64,000 nt of DNA from an uncultured Flavobacteriaceae bacterium (GCA_943788695.1 CALSRG010000001.1:558001-622000), one strand, 5' to 3'; positions 29,261 to 38,842 are shown, numbered from the stretch's first letter. Notes: generated by a model not told the origin, from the letters alone. Made by a program: numbers and translations.

Positions 29261-30718
29261 CTACAATTCTTTTCGCAATCGGGCTACGGGAATATCCAAT
29301 TGCTCTCGGTATTTTGCAACTGTTCTCCGGGCAATGGGATAGCCTTCATTTTTAAGTTCTAGAGCCAGTTGCTCGTCTGTGATTGGCTTTTTTTTGTCTT
29401 CTTTAGTTACTAATGAAACGAGTATGCTTTTTATTTCACGTGTAGACACCTCTTCCCCCTGATCATTTGTCATTGATTCGCTAAAAAAGCTTTTTAGAAT
29501 TTTAGTTCCATAAGGCGTGTCTACAAATTTGCCATTAGCAACGCGAGAAACAGTGGATACATCCATTCCAATTTCATTCGCAATATCTTTAAGTATCATT
29601 GGTTTTAGATCACGGTCGTCCCCCGACAAGAAATAGGCTTTTTGATGGTTAATGATGGCACTCATAGTTAGTAGCAGCGTTTTCTGCCGTTGACGAACAG
29701 CATCAATAAACCATTTCGCAGCATCTAACTTTTGCTTGATGAACATCACTGCGTCATGCTGTGCTTTCGATTTTTCAGCTGAGGCTTTATAGCCCTTGAG
29801 CATCTCGCTATATGTATGAGAAACGTGCAGTTCAGGAGCGTTTCGCCCGTTGATTTTTAAATCTAATTCTCCATCTATGATTCTTAGTGTAAAATCTGGA
29901 ATCACTTGTTTAATATTTTTGTTTTGTCCAGCAAATGAACTTCCAGGTTTGGGATTAAGCCGCTCAATTTCAGAAATGGCTGACTTGAGTTGCTGTTCAT
30001 CTAAATGCAATTTTAGCATTAATCGTTCATAGTGTTTTTTGGAAAACAAGTCAAAACAGTCATCAATAATTTGTTGAGCTACTTTCTGATCCTCATTTTT
30101 TGATTTGCGTTGCAGTTGAATACTTAAACACTCCTGAAGGTTTCGAGCGCCAACACCACTAGGATCTAATTGCTGGATTCGGCTTAAAACCCTTTCTACA
30201 ACGCCAATTTCAACTACGATATTCTGTGTGAATGCCAAGTCATCAACAATGTTCATCAAATCACGACGAATATATCCACTCTCATCAATACTTCCTATGA
30301 GGAATTCGGCAATTTGAATTTCTTCCGGTTCGAATCGAAACCCATAAAGCTGGTTGATTAGATGCTGTGATAGAGATGTTTCAGCAACGATCGGAATCGT
30401 TTTTTCTTGATCGTTGTCACTGTAATTATTTGTCTTTGTGCGGTATTCAGGGATGTCATCATCACTCAAATATTCATCGACATTGATGTCATCAGCATCT
30501 ATATGCTCATTATCATCATAATCATCATTCGCTTCAAGTTGGTCTTGTTCTTCACGGTTTTCATCTTCCTTTCCGCTTTCCAGGGCTGGATTTTCCTCAA
30601 GTTCTTGTTTGATGCGTTGCTCAAAATCAAGCGTAGGGAGCTTGATCATCTTCATAAGTTGAATCTGCTGCGGAGACAATTTTTGAGTCTGCTTGAGATG
30701 TAGATATTGTTTGAGCAT
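29261..30718 (-). CDS. rpoN: RNA polymerase sigma-54 factor
   Basis: A 485-residue sigma-54. The Gln/Leu-rich activator-interaction region (MLKQYLHLKQTQKLSPQQIQ, LPTLDFEQRI) is followed by a very acidic region II (about 50-100), the core-binding domain, a helix-turn-helix region (DIANEIGMDVSTVSRVANGK) and an intact RpoN box ARRTVAKYRE at 463-472. It recognises -24/-12 promoters and needs bEBP activators, none of which is in the window. Confidence 0.97.
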   Translation of the reverse strand: MLKQYLHLKQTQKLSPQQIQLMKMIKLPTLDFEQRIKQELEENPALESGKEDENREEQDQLEANDDYDDNEHIDADDINVDEYLSDDDIPEYRTKTNNYSDNDQEKTIPIVAETSLSQHLINQLYGFRFEPEEIQIAEFLIGSIDESGYIRRDLMNIVDDLAFTQNIVVEIGVVERVLSRIQQLDPSGVGARNLQECLSIQLQRKSKNEDQKVAQQIIDDCFDLFSKKHYERLMLKLHLDEQQLKSAISEIERLNPKPGSSFAGQNKNIKQVIPDFTLRIIDGELDLKINGRNAPELHVSHTYSEMLKGYKASAEKSKAQHDAVMFIKQKLDAAKWFIDAVRQRQKTLLLTMSAIINHQKAYFLSGDDRDLKPMILKDIANEIGMDVSTVSRVANGKFVDTPYGTKILKSFFSESMTNDQGEEVSTREIKSILVSLVTKEDKKKPITDEQLALELKNEGYPIARRTVAKYREQLDIPVARLRKEL

Positions 30719-30785
30719 GAAATTTGGTTTGGTTTAAAGTTACTAAAACATACTAAATACTGTATCTGTCAAAATCAATGAAGTT

Positions 30786-32219
30786 TTAAAAATCAGCGTT
30801 ACCTGGAGTTCTTGGGAATGGAATGACATCTCTGATATTGCTCATGCCAGTAGTAAACATAACGAGCCGTTCAAATCCGAGACCAAAACCAGAGTGCACG
30901 GCAGTTCCAAATCTTCGTAAATCCAAATACCAATTCAGGTCTTCTTGTGGAATACCAAGTGCTTTGATTTTTTGTTCTAAAACATCTAACCGCTCTTCAC
31001 GTTGTGAACCGCCAACCATCTCACCAATTCCAGGGAATAAAATATCCATGGCACGCACGGTGGTTTGATCATCGTTTAAACGCATATAAAAGGCTTTGAT
31101 CTTTGCTGGGTAGTCAAACAGAATTACTGGGGTTTGAAAGTGCTTTTCAACCAAATACCTTTCGTGCTCGCTTTGCAGGTCAACGCCCCATTCATCAATA
31201 GGATATTTGAATGATTTTTTCTTATTTGGTTTGGAGTTTTTAAGAATTTCTATGGCTTCGGTATAACTAAGACGGGTAAAATTATTGTCAACCACAAATT
31301 GTAGTTTCTCTGTTAGTGTCATTGTCTGACGCTCGCGTTCTGGTTTTGATTTGTCTTCTTGAATGAGTCTGTCTTCCAAAAATGCAAGATCTTCGGCATG
31401 ATTTGTGAGCATATCATTTAAAATGAATTTCAAGAAATCTTCAGCAAGGTCCATATTACCTGCCAAATCCATAAAAGCAACCTCCGGTTCAATCATCCAA
31501 AATTCGGCGAGATGGCGTGCAGTATTGGAATTTTCAGCGCGAAAGGTTGGCCCAAAAGTATACACCTTACTCATTGCCATAGCGTAGGTCTCAGCTTCTA
31601 GTTGACCGGATACGGTAAGATGCGTTTCTTTTCCGAAAAAATCTTTCGAAAAATCGACTTGGCCGTTTTCTTGAATTGGGGGTGATTTTGGATCCAGTTG
31701 ACTGACCCTAAAAAGTTCCCCAGCACCTTCAGCATCACTACCGGTAATGATTGGTGAATGTAAATGAAAGAAACCGTTTTGATTGAAATATTTATGTACC
31801 GAAAATGATAGGGCCGATCGTAATCGCATGACCGCACCAAACGTATTTGTTCTAATCCGTAAATGCGCGTGTTCTCGTAAAAATTCAAAGGAATGCTTTT
31901 TAGGTTGGATGGGATACAATTCTGGGTCAGAGTCTCCCAATATCTCAAATTGTGACACCTGTACTTCAACACGCTGTCCTTGCCCTTGGCTCTCAACCAA
32001 CAAACCTTTTACTGACAAAGCTGCACCAGTGGTAATCCGTTTGAGTAATTCAGATTTCGTATTTTCAAAATCAATTACGCACTGTAAATTTCTCAAAGTT
32101 GACCCATCATTTAAGGCGATAAATCGATTACCTCTAAACGTTCTTACCCATCCTTTTACAACGACATCCGATGGGGTGAGTTGATCATCTAAAATGGTGA
32201 CAATGGTTTGGTGCTTCAT
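30786..32219 (-). CDS. asnS: Asparagine--tRNA ligase
   Basis: Class II synthetase charging tRNA-Asn, 477 residues. It has an N-terminal OB-fold (VVKGWVRTFRGNRFIALNDGS) and a catalytic core with TFGPTFRAENSNTARHLAEFWMIEPE (motif 2 region) and GLGFERLVMFTTGM (motif 3). Its presence together with aspS fits direct charging of tRNA-Asn rather than transamidation. A one-mismatch -7 box TATCTTTA lies at 32246-32239 on this strand. Confidence 0.96.
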   Translation of the reverse strand: MKHQTIVTILDDQLTPSDVVVKGWVRTFRGNRFIALNDGSTLRNLQCVIDFENTKSELLKRITTGAALSVKGLLVESQGQGQRVEVQVSQFEILGDSDPELYPIQPKKHSFEFLREHAHLRIRTNTFGAVMRLRSALSFSVHKYFNQNGFFHLHSPIITGSDAEGAGELFRVSQLDPKSPPIQENGQVDFSKDFFGKETHLTVSGQLEAETYAMAMSKVYTFGPTFRAENSNTARHLAEFWMIEPEVAFMDLAGNMDLAEDFLKFILNDMLTNHAEDLAFLEDRLIQEDKSKPERERQTMTLTEKLQFVVDNNFTRLSYTEAIEILKNSKPNKKKSFKYPIDEWGVDLQSEHERYLVEKHFQTPVILFDYPAKIKAFYMRLNDDQTTVRAMDILFPGIGEMVGGSQREERLDVLEQKIKALGIPQEDLNWYLDLRRFGTAVHSGFGLGFERLVMFTTGMSNIRDVIPFPRTPGNADF

Positions 32220-32261
32220 GTTTGATTGTTTTGAATCGTAAAGATAGCGGTTTGAAATAAA

Positions 32262-34652
32262 TTAGCTAGTAGGGCTATCCTCTTCGTCTGGAATAATTTT
32301 TAATGTGGGTTCACGAAGAACTGTCTTGTTGGCAATGAGTTTCTCTAGGGTTAAAAGCATGCTCGGTAAAAGAAGTAGATTCGAAAGCATTGCAACAAGT
32401 AATGTCCCAGAAATTAGTGCTCCCAGAGCTACGGTGCCTCCAAATTCTGAGCTAAGAAATACAGAAAAGCCAAAGAACAGTACAATTGAGGTATAAAGCA
32501 TACTTATGCCAGTTTCGTGCAGAGCAGCAAAGACAGAACGTTTGATTTTCCACTTGTGAGATTGAAGCTCTTGACGGTATTTTGCCAAAAAGTGGATGGT
32601 GTCATCAACTGAAATACCGAAAGCAATACTAAACACCAATACGGTAGAGGGTTTTATCGGAACACCTACAAAACCCATCACTCCTGCGGTAATAACTAAG
32701 GGGATGATGTTGGGGATCAATGATATTAAGATCATTCGAAATGATCTGAACATGTAAGCAATGAAAAGAGATATTAAAAGAATAGCTAAGGATAGTGATA
32801 TCATCAAATTTCTCACTAAATATTTTGTACCCTTTTCGAACATGTATGCTTTTCCAGTAATAGTGATGTCGTAACGATCTGTTGGAAATAGAGTTGAAAT
32901 TTGGTTCCTAATACCAGCTTCAATAAGATCGAGTTTATCGATGCCTTCATCTTTTATAAAAATAGAAATCCGTGCAATTCTTCCGTCTTTAGTTACAAAG
33001 TTCTTGAGAAGGTCAACCTGCTCATTTTCCTTTTTAAGATAGCTCAAAATAAAATTGCTCTCTTGGGCTGTTGGTACACTATAGTATCTTGGATTACCAT
33101 TGTAAAAGGCTTGTTTGGCATATTTAACCATGCTCACAATTGAAACGGGCCGAGACAACTCTGGGATATTGTTGAGATAATCCTCTAACTTGTCCATTTT
33201 GGAAATATTGGAACGCTTTACTACACCATTGTCTTGTTTCGTGTCAATAACAATTTCAATTGGCATAATACCGTCAAATTCGCTCTCAAAAAAACGTATA
33301 TCTTTATAAAAAGCTGCATTTTTCGGCATATCCTCGAGAAGACTTCCCGAAATTTTCATTTGATAAATGCCTAAAACGCCTAAGGTAACAGCTATTGTGC
33401 TGGCTGTATAGATCATCCATCTTCGTTCTTTAACGGTTCTCGACATCCAGTTGATGATGAATCCTGTCCACCGTCTATTGAGATGCTCTAAATGTCTGGG
33501 TTTTGGGATTGGTAAAAAACTATAACTGATTGGAACGATCAAGAGGCAAATGATAAAAATCGCCAAAATACTCAATGATGCTACAACACCAAATTCGATC
33601 AATAAACGGCTTTGAGTAATGGTAAAGGTAGCAAATCCAGATGCGGTTGTTATATTGGTCATCAAGGTTGCATTGCCAACCTTAGTAATTACTCTTTGTA
33701 GCGATTTTGCTTTATTACCATGTTGATTGACTTCGTGCTGGTACTTGTTGATTAGGAAAATACAATTAGGAATCCCAATAACAATTATGACAGGCGGTAT
33801 CAAAGCAGTTAATACTGTAATCTCATATTCTAAAAACCCGAGGATTCCAAAGGTCCACATCACACCAATAACCACTACTATTAATGAGATAAAAGTGGCA
33901 CGCCATGACCTAAAGAAAGCAAAAAAGATGAAGCAGGTGACCAAAATAGCAGCGATTATAAATCCTCCTATTTCATCAATGATATACTGCGAATTGAGGG
34001 TTCGAATATATGGCATTCCAGACACCTTCAAATCAATATTGTGCTGGTCTTCAAAAGCTTCTACTGCTGGTATCAAATCTTCAACAATGAAGGCTTTTCG
34101 GCCTTTTGAATTAACAATAGCCTTGTTCAAATAAATAGCACTTTGAACGGTACCCGTCTCAGAATTATAAAACAGATTTTCATAAACGGGCAGCTCCGTT
34201 TGAAGATCAGTTTTTAACCGATCTATCTTTTTTTGTGTAAGTTCACCATCTAAGAGGTTTACCGATGAAAACTTTGATCTTGCAGTATCCTTCGAAAGGC
34301 GTTGTAATTTGTCGATGGAAATCACCACATCGACAGCATTATTTTTTCTAAATTTCTCACCTAAGTTTTGCCAGGCTTTGAAAATTGGGACAGTAAATAG
34401 TGCGGAGTCTTGGGCTGCTATAACGATAACATTACCTTCTTCACCGAATTTATCTAGGAAATCGTTGTAAGTGGCATTAACCTCATGGTTATCGGGAAGT
34501 AAGTTGGCTTCGGTAAAAGAAAAACGCATTTTATGCCATTGCGTCGTCGACAAGGCGGTTAGGACAAATATTCCTGTTAAAATGCTAATTCTGTTTCGAA
34601 GTATCACCCTTGCTAGGCTGCTCCAAAATTCAGAAGAGTAAGTCTTCTTCAC
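32262..34652 (-). CDS. MMPL/RND superfamily exporter, patched-like
   Basis: A 796-residue membrane protein with two six-TM-like bundles, each preceded by a periplasmic domain. Characteristic segments are VITVLTALIPPVIIVIGIPNCIFLINKY in two parts of the first sterol-sensing-like bundle, and VLVFSIAFGISVDDTIHFLAKYR in the second, with the paired Asp of the proton relay. This is the MMPL-type arrangement (hydrophobe or lipid/hopanoid exporters). No adaptor or TolC partner lies beside it. It starts 19 bases downstream of a consensus -7 box. Confidence 0.88.
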   Translation of the reverse strand: MKKTYSSEFWSSLARVILRNRISILTGIFVLTALSTTQWHKMRFSFTEANLLPDNHEVNATYNDFLDKFGEEGNVIVIAAQDSALFTVPIFKAWQNLGEKFRKNNAVDVVISIDKLQRLSKDTARSKFSSVNLLDGELTQKKIDRLKTDLQTELPVYENLFYNSETGTVQSAIYLNKAIVNSKGRKAFIVEDLIPAVEAFEDQHNIDLKVSGMPYIRTLNSQYIIDEIGGFIIAAILVTCFIFFAFFRSWRATFISLIVVVIGVMWTFGILGFLEYEITVLTALIPPVIIVIGIPNCIFLINKYQHEVNQHGNKAKSLQRVITKVGNATLMTNITTASGFATFTITQSRLLIEFGVVASLSILAIFIICLLIVPISYSFLPIPKPRHLEHLNRRWTGFIINWMSRTVKERRWMIYTASTIAVTLGVLGIYQMKISGSLLEDMPKNAAFYKDIRFFESEFDGIMPIEIVIDTKQDNGVVKRSNISKMDKLEDYLNNIPELSRPVSIVSMVKYAKQAFYNGNPRYYSVPTAQESNFILSYLKKENEQVDLLKNFVTKDGRIARISIFIKDEGIDKLDLIEAGIRNQISTLFPTDRYDITITGKAYMFEKGTKYLVRNLMISLSLAILLISLFIAYMFRSFRMILISLIPNIIPLVITAGVMGFVGVPIKPSTVLVFSIAFGISVDDTIHFLAKYRQELQSHKWKIKRSVFAALHETGISMLYTSIVLFFGFSVFLSSEFGGTVALGALISGTLLVAMLSNLLLLPSMLLTLEKLIANKTVLREPTLKIIPDEEDSPTS

Positions 34653-34670
34653 ATTGATTTTTTAAAGCTG

Positions 34671-34678
34671 CAAAGGTA
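34671..34678 (-). promoter_or_regulatory. -7 box (TACCTTTG) of the MMPL exporter gene
   Basis: The minus-strand TACCTTTG is an exact TAnnTTTG match 18 bases before the ATG at 34652. A perfect inverted repeat lies immediately upstream. Confidence 0.5.
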
Positions 34679-34682
34679 ATGA

Positions 34683-34708
34683 TCTCAATGCAAAAAAGGA
34701 CATTGAGA
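34683..34708. other. 8 bp inverted repeat between frr and the MMPL promoter
   Basis: TCTCAATG (34683-34690) and CATTGAGA (34701-34708) form a perfect stem with a 10-base A-rich loop. No T-run follows the stem on the minus strand, so it is a weak terminator candidate for frr. Its place at the -33 region of the next promoter also fits an operator. Confidence 0.4.
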
Positions 34709-34714
34709 ATTGAA

Positions 34715-35272
34715 TTAAACTGTCATTATTTCCTGCTCTTTCAGAGCATAAATCGCATCCACTTTTTTGATGTAATTATCAGTCATGACTTGGATATCAA
34801 TTTCTGTATTTGCTTTGAGGTCTTCCGAAGCATTTTCAAGTTTTTTAACATCTGAATTAGCTTCTTTACGTGCATTACGCACCTGGATTTTAGCCTCTTC
34901 GCTAGCAGCTTTGGCTTGCTTGGCCAATTCTCGGCGTCGTTCTTCGGTTAATGGTGGAACGTTGATGATAATCGACTCGCCATTGTTTGCAGGATTGAAT
35001 CCTAAATTAGCAATCATGATGCTTCTTTCAATTTCTTGTAGCATTGACTTTTCGAATGGCTGAACAATAATTGTTCGGCCGTCTGGGGTATTAACATTTG
35101 CAATTTGACTTAGAGGAGTAGGTGAGCCATAGTACTCCACAACAACACTACCTAACATTGCAGGACTTGCTTTGCCGGCTCGAATATTTGCAAATTCTTT
35201 TTTTAGGAATTCCAATGATTTCATCATGGATTCTTCGGTACTTTCGATGATAAATGAAATTTCTTCGTCCAT
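34715..35272 (-). CDS. frr: Ribosome recycling factor
   Basis: A 185-residue factor that, with EF-G, splits post-termination ribosomes. The family pattern is complete: long helices with RAGKASPAMLGSVVVEYYG, NVNTPDGRTIIVQPFEKSML, and NVPPLTEERRRELAKQAK. It lies 29 bp after pyrH, the conserved pyrH-frr order. Confidence 0.96.
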   Translation of the reverse strand: MDEEISFIIESTEESMMKSLEFLKKEFANIRAGKASPAMLGSVVVEYYGSPTPLSQIANVNTPDGRTIIVQPFEKSMLQEIERSIMIANLGFNPANNGESIIINVPPLTEERRRELAKQAKAASEEAKIQVRNARKEANSDVKKLENASEDLKANTEIDIQVMTDNYIKKVDAIYALKEQEIMTV

Positions 35273-35301
35273 TCGAATTTTCTATTTAATGCTGAATAAA
35301 T

Positions 35302-36009
35302 TTAGATATTTACTGTAGTCCCAATGTTATCGCCAGAGACTACCTTTTGAAGGTTGCCTTTTTTGTTCATATCAAACACGATGATTGGTAAATTATTTTC
35401 TTGACTTAAAGTAAATGCTGTAGTGTCCATAACTTTGAGCCCTTTTTGTAGGACTTCTTCAAAACTTATAGTATCAAATTTTATAGCAGCTGCATTTTTT
35501 TCTGGATCTTCTGTATATATGCCATCAACTCGTGTGCCTTTCAAAATCACATCAGCTTCTATTTCTATGGCGCGAAGTACGGCGGCTGAGTCTGTAGTAA
35601 AATAAGGGTTTCCGGTACCTCCACCAAAGATAACCACACGCCCTTTTTCCAAATGTCTCATGGCACGACGTCGTATAAAAGGCTCAGCCACTTCGTTAAT
35701 AGCAATCGCAGTTTGCATCCGCGTTGGTACGTTTAAGTTTTCCAAGGCTGATTGTAATGCTAATCCATTAATTATTGTTGCTAACATACCCATATGGTCA
35801 GCTTGAACCCTATCCATTCCTTTACTAGCTCCTGAAACACCCCTAAAAATATTTCCGCCACCAATAACAATGGCAACCTCAATACCAGATTCCGTCAAGG
35901 ATTTAATTTCATAGGCATATTCTGTGAGTCTATCAGGGTCTATACCATATTGATTTGATCCCATCAGAGCCTCACCTGAGAGTTTGAGTAAAATGCGTTT
36001 GTATTTCAC
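35302..36009 (-). CDS. pyrH: Uridylate kinase
   Basis: A 235-residue amino-acid-kinase-fold enzyme making UDP from UMP. Diagnostic segments are [37 protein letters not shown] and [14 protein letters not shown]. The start is a GTG at 36009; no in-frame ATG precedes the conserved N-terminus. A consensus -7 box lies 20 bases upstream. It forms a pair with frr, separated from rpsB-tsf by a terminator. Confidence 0.96.
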   Translation of the reverse strand: MKYKRILLKLSGEALMGSNQYGIDPDRLTEYAYEIKSLTESGIEVAIVIGGGNIFRGVSGASKGMDRVQADHMGMLATIINGLALQSALENLNVPTRMQTAIAINEVAEPFIRRRAMRHLEKGRVVIFGGGTGNPYFTTDSAAVLRAIEIEADVILKGTRVDGIYTEDPEKNAAAIKFDTISFEEVLQKGLKVMDTTAFTLSQENNLPIIVFDMNKKGNLQKVVSGDNIGTTVNI

Positions 36010-36028
36010 GATTGGTCGAATTGAATAA

Positions 36029-36036
36029 CAAATATA
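36029..36036 (-). promoter_or_regulatory. -7 box (TATATTTG) of pyrH-frr
   Basis: Exact TAnnTTTG match on the minus strand, 19 bases before the pyrH GTG and downstream of the tsf terminator. Confidence 0.55.
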
Positions 36037-36089
36037 AGATTCATTTTCAATATGACTCTAGAACATCTCCAAGAGATCTGTTTTTTTGC

Positions 36090-36119
36090 AAAAAAAAAGC
36101 TCCGTGAATCGGAGCTTTT
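36090..36119 (-). terminator. Terminator of rpsB-tsf
   Basis: Read on the minus strand, AAAAGCTCCG and CGGAGCTTTT form a perfect 10 bp stem with a 5-base loop, then a run of T residues. It lies 20 bp beyond the tsf stop. Confidence 0.92.
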
Positions 36120-36138
36120 AAAAGAAATTAATATTGAA

Positions 36139-36963
36139 TTAGCCCAAAGCTACGCGCGCAAAACTAACAACGGTTAGGTCTGAGTTGACAGATTTTAGGT
36201 ACTCAGAAACACTTTGTTTGCTGTCTTTGATAAAATCTTGGTTCACTAAAGTGTTATCTTTAAAGAAACGCTTCAATTTTCCTTTTGCGATATTATCTAA
36301 CATGGCTTCAGGTTTGCCTTCTTGACGCAATTGATCTTTCGCAATTTCGATTTCTTTTTCAATCGTAGCTGCATCAACACCGGTTTCATCTAAAGCAATA
36401 GGGTCCATAGCGGCAGCTTGCATCGCTACATCTCTTGCCGCAGCAGCTGCACCCTCGACATTCGCAGACAAACCAACAATTGTAGCGATTTTATTGCCCG
36501 CATGGATGTATGATCCTACAAACGGAGCTTCCAAAATTTTAAATGCTCCTATCTCAAGTTTTTCGCCAATGACACCTGTTTGTTCTGTTAGCTTTTCCGA
36601 AACAGACATTCCATTATAATCCGCTTTTAAAAAAGTGTCTAAATTGTCATGATTCAAAGCGATCTCTGACAAAGCAGTAGCCATTGCTACGAATGCATCA
36701 TTTTTGGCGACAAAGTCGGTTTCACAGTTAAGAGAAACTACTACGCCACGGGTTGAAGCGTCATTAACTTTTGCTATAACAGCGCCTTCGCTCGATTCGC
36801 GGTCAGCTCTGTTTGCAGCAACTTTTTGACCTTTTTTTCTTAATATTTCGATGGCTGTATCAAAATTGCCTTCAGCCTCTACTAAAGCTTTTTTGCAATC
36901 CATCATTCCGGCACCTGTCGTCTGTCTTAATTTGTTGACTTCGGCTGCTGTAATTTTAGTCAT
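36139..36963 (-). CDS. tsf: Elongation factor Ts
   Basis: A 274-residue guanine-nucleotide exchange factor for EF-Tu. The N-terminal UBA-like domain (VNKLRQTTGAGMMDCKKAL) and the core segment LNCETDFVAKNDAF are typical. It follows rpsB after 24 bp and ends just before a strong terminator. Confidence 0.97.
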   Translation of the reverse strand: MTKITAAEVNKLRQTTGAGMMDCKKALVEAEGNFDTAIEILRKKGQKVAANRADRESSEGAVIAKVNDASTRGVVVSLNCETDFVAKNDAFVAMATALSEIALNHDNLDTFLKADYNGMSVSEKLTEQTGVIGEKLEIGAFKILEAPFVGSYIHAGNKIATIVGLSANVEGAAAAARDVAMQAAAMDPIALDETGVDAATIEKEIEIAKDQLRQEGKPEAMLDNIAKGKLKRFFKDNTLVNQDFIKDSKQSVSEYLKSVNSDLTVVSFARVALG

Positions 36964-36987
36964 TTGTATATAAATAAAGTGGTGTTA

Positions 36988-37806
36988 TTATTCTTCTTCT
37001 TTAGACGCAACTGGTGTAGGCTCGGCCTTGGCTGGCTTTTCGGCTACTTCCGTTACATTTTTGGTTTTTGCTTTTTCAGGAGCAGGAGTGTTGGCTTTTT
37101 GTTCGGCATCAACTTCGGATTTTCTTTCGGCCAATCCTTCCGAAACACCCTGAACGATGTATTCTAAAACTTTATTGACAGATTTTGATGCATCGTCGTT
37201 GGCAGGTATAACGTAGTCAACTTGACGTGGATCAGAATTGGTGTCGACCATTGCAAAAATAGGAATGTTCAACTTTTGAGCTTCTTTAACTGCAATATGC
37301 TCACGTTTGATGTCTACGATAAATAATGCGGCAGGCAATCGTGTCATGTCGGAGATAGAACCTAAATTCTTTTCAAGCTTGGTTCTTAAACGATCTACTT
37401 GAAGACGCTCCTTTTTAGATAATGTATTGAATGTGCCGTCTTTTTTCATACGATCAATCATAGACATTTTTTTGACAGCCTTTCGGATGGTGACAAAATT
37501 AGTTAACATACCACCTGGCCAGCGTTCAGTAATATAAGGCATATTTAGAGACCCTGCTTTTTCAGCTACGATCTCTTTAGCTTGTTTTTTTGTAGCAAGG
37601 AACAAAATCTTACGTCCTGATGCAGCAATTTTTGCCATTGCAGCAGCTGCTTCCTCTATTTTGGCAGCAGTTTTGTAAAGGTTAATAATGTGAATGCCAT
37701 TGCGCTCCATATATACATATGGTGCCATGTTTGGGTCCCATTTACGAGTGAGGTGACCAAAGTGTACGCCAGCCTCGAGAAGTGATTTTACATCTACTTT
37801 TTCCAT
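36988..37806 (-). CDS. rpsB: 30S ribosomal protein uS2
   Basis: A 272-residue small-subunit protein. It starts MEKVDVKSLLEAGVHFGHLTRKW, the usual beginning, with later PYITERWPGGMLTNF and IPIFAMVDTNSDP. A frame extension to 37842 adds 12 residues that lie in the structured leader and are not family-like. The C-terminal 40 residues are a Lys/Glu/Ala/Pro-rich tail, common in this phylum. The leader can fold into a closed stem ending 5 bases before the ATG, so autoregulation is possible. Confidence 0.96.
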   Translation of the reverse strand: MEKVDVKSLLEAGVHFGHLTRKWDPNMAPYVYMERNGIHIINLYKTAAKIEEAAAAMAKIAASGRKILFLATKKQAKEIVAEKAGSLNMPYITERWPGGMLTNFVTIRKAVKKMSMIDRMKKDGTFNTLSKKERLQVDRLRTKLEKNLGSISDMTRLPAALFIVDIKREHIAVKEAQKLNIPIFAMVDTNSDPRQVDYVIPANDDASKSVNKVLEYIVQGVSEGLAERKSEVDAEQKANTPAPEKAKTKNVTEVAEKPAKAEPTPVASKEEE

Positions 37807-37811
37807 TGTTC

Positions 37812-37884
37812 TTAGTTTACGTTCTGATTTAGCAATGTCCAAGTGGCGTTTATGACGGCCTTGACCATTTAGATGCTAAACTAA
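37812..37884 (-). promoter_or_regulatory. Structured rpsB leader (candidate r-protein autoregulatory element)
   Basis: On the minus strand TTAGTTTA (37884-37877) is exactly complementary to TAAACTAA (37819-37812), closing a 57-base loop. The loop holds a second hairpin (37860-37845, GGCCGT / ACGCC with one bulge). The closing stem ends 5 bases before the rpsB ATG, so it could control initiation. I could not match it to a named leader family. Confidence 0.45.
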
Positions 37885-37927
37885 TTGTTTTAAAAATTCA
37901 ACCGCATCCGAAGACACCGTTATCCAA

Positions 37928-38314
37928 TTATCGTTTAGAGAATTGGAATTTCTTACGCGCTTTTTTCTGCCCAAATTTCTTTCTCTCAACCATTCTTGGA
38001 TCACGAGTCAAAAGTCCTTCTGGTTTCAAAATCGTTCTATACTCTTCGTTGATTTCACACAATGCACGAGAAATAGCTAACCGAACAGCTTCAGCTTGTC
38101 CAGTAACACCGCCACCTAATACACTTACTTTAATGTCAAAAGATTTTTCGTTGTCAGTAAGCATTAGAGGTTGAGTCACTTTGTATTGTAAAGGTGCTGT
38201 TGCAAAATATACAGCCATATCCTTTTTGTTGATAGTGATATTTCCTTTTCCTTTAGATACATAAGCACGAGCAACCGCTGTCTTACGACGTCCAATTTTG
38301 TGTATTACTTCCAT
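37928..38314 (-). CDS. rpsI: 30S ribosomal protein uS9
   Basis: A 128-residue protein. The N-terminal IGRRKTAVARAY and the basic C-terminus ending KKARKKFQFSKR, which reaches the decoding site, are diagnostic. Its ATG overlaps the rplM stop codon by one base (TAATG), so it is translationally coupled. Confidence 0.97.
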   Translation of the reverse strand: MEVIHKIGRRKTAVARAYVSKGKGNITINKKDMAVYFATAPLQYKVTQPLMLTDNEKSFDIKVSVLGGGVTGQAEAVRLAISRALCEINEEYRTILKPEGLLTRDPRMVERKKFGQKKARKKFQFSKR

Positions 38315-38769
38315 TATTTAATGTCGTTAAGGTTAATGACCTTAGGTTGTTGAGCTTCATATTTATGATCTGTTCCAACCACTACTTTAAGATTGCGAAA
38401 CAATTCAGCTCCAAGTTTATTTTTCGGTAACATCCCTTTAATAGACTTTTCAACCAGCCTAGTAGGGTCTTTCTTGAAAAGCTCTTCTGCAGTTAACGAA
38501 CGCTGTCCGCCTGGATACCCAGTATGTCTGATGTAATCTTTATCGGACCACTTTTTGCCCGACAATGTGATCTTCTCTGCATTGATTACAATAACATTGT
38601 CACCACAGTCCGTATGAGGCGTGTAGTTTGTTTTGTGCTTGCCACGTAACAAGAAAGCTACTACTGATGACATGCGGCCTAAGGCTAAACCTTCGGCGTC
38701 AACCAATACCCAAGATTTTTCAATCGTTGCTTTGTTGGCTGAAATGGTTTTATAACTAAGTGTATCCAC
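38314..38769 (-). CDS. rplM: 50S ribosomal protein uL13
   Basis: A 151-residue large-subunit protein with DCGDNVIVINAEKI, YIRHTGYPGG and GMLPKNKLG motifs. The start is a GTG at 38769 giving VDTLSYKTISANKATIEKSW, which matches how flavobacterial uL13 proteins begin. The frame is open to 38850, but those 27 codons contain the promoter. First gene of the rplM-rpsI unit. Confidence 0.95.
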   Translation of the reverse strand: MDTLSYKTISANKATIEKSWVLVDAEGLALGRMSSVVAFLLRGKHKTNYTPHTDCGDNVIVINAEKITLSGKKWSDKDYIRHTGYPGGQRSLTAEELFKKDPTRLVEKSIKGMLPKNKLGAELFRNLKVVVGTDHKYEAQQPKVINLNDIK

Positions 38770-38811
38770 TGTGTAAAAATTTCTATTAAATGTCGTTCTG
38801 AAAACGGCTTG

Positions 38812-38842
38812 CAAATCTACAATTATATATTTGAATAGCAAA
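38812..38842 (-). promoter_or_regulatory. rplM: Promoter of rplM-rpsI
   Basis: TTTG (38842-38839), exactly 19 bp, then TAGATTTG (38819-38812) on the minus strand. Both boxes match the Bacteroidota consensus. The expected transcription start is near 38806, 37 bases before the GTG. Confidence 0.85.

Noticed and set aside
36964-37167. Plus-strand open frame with Phe/Arg-rich product opposite rpsB
   Set aside because: Antisense shadow of the Lys/Glu-rich uS2 tail.
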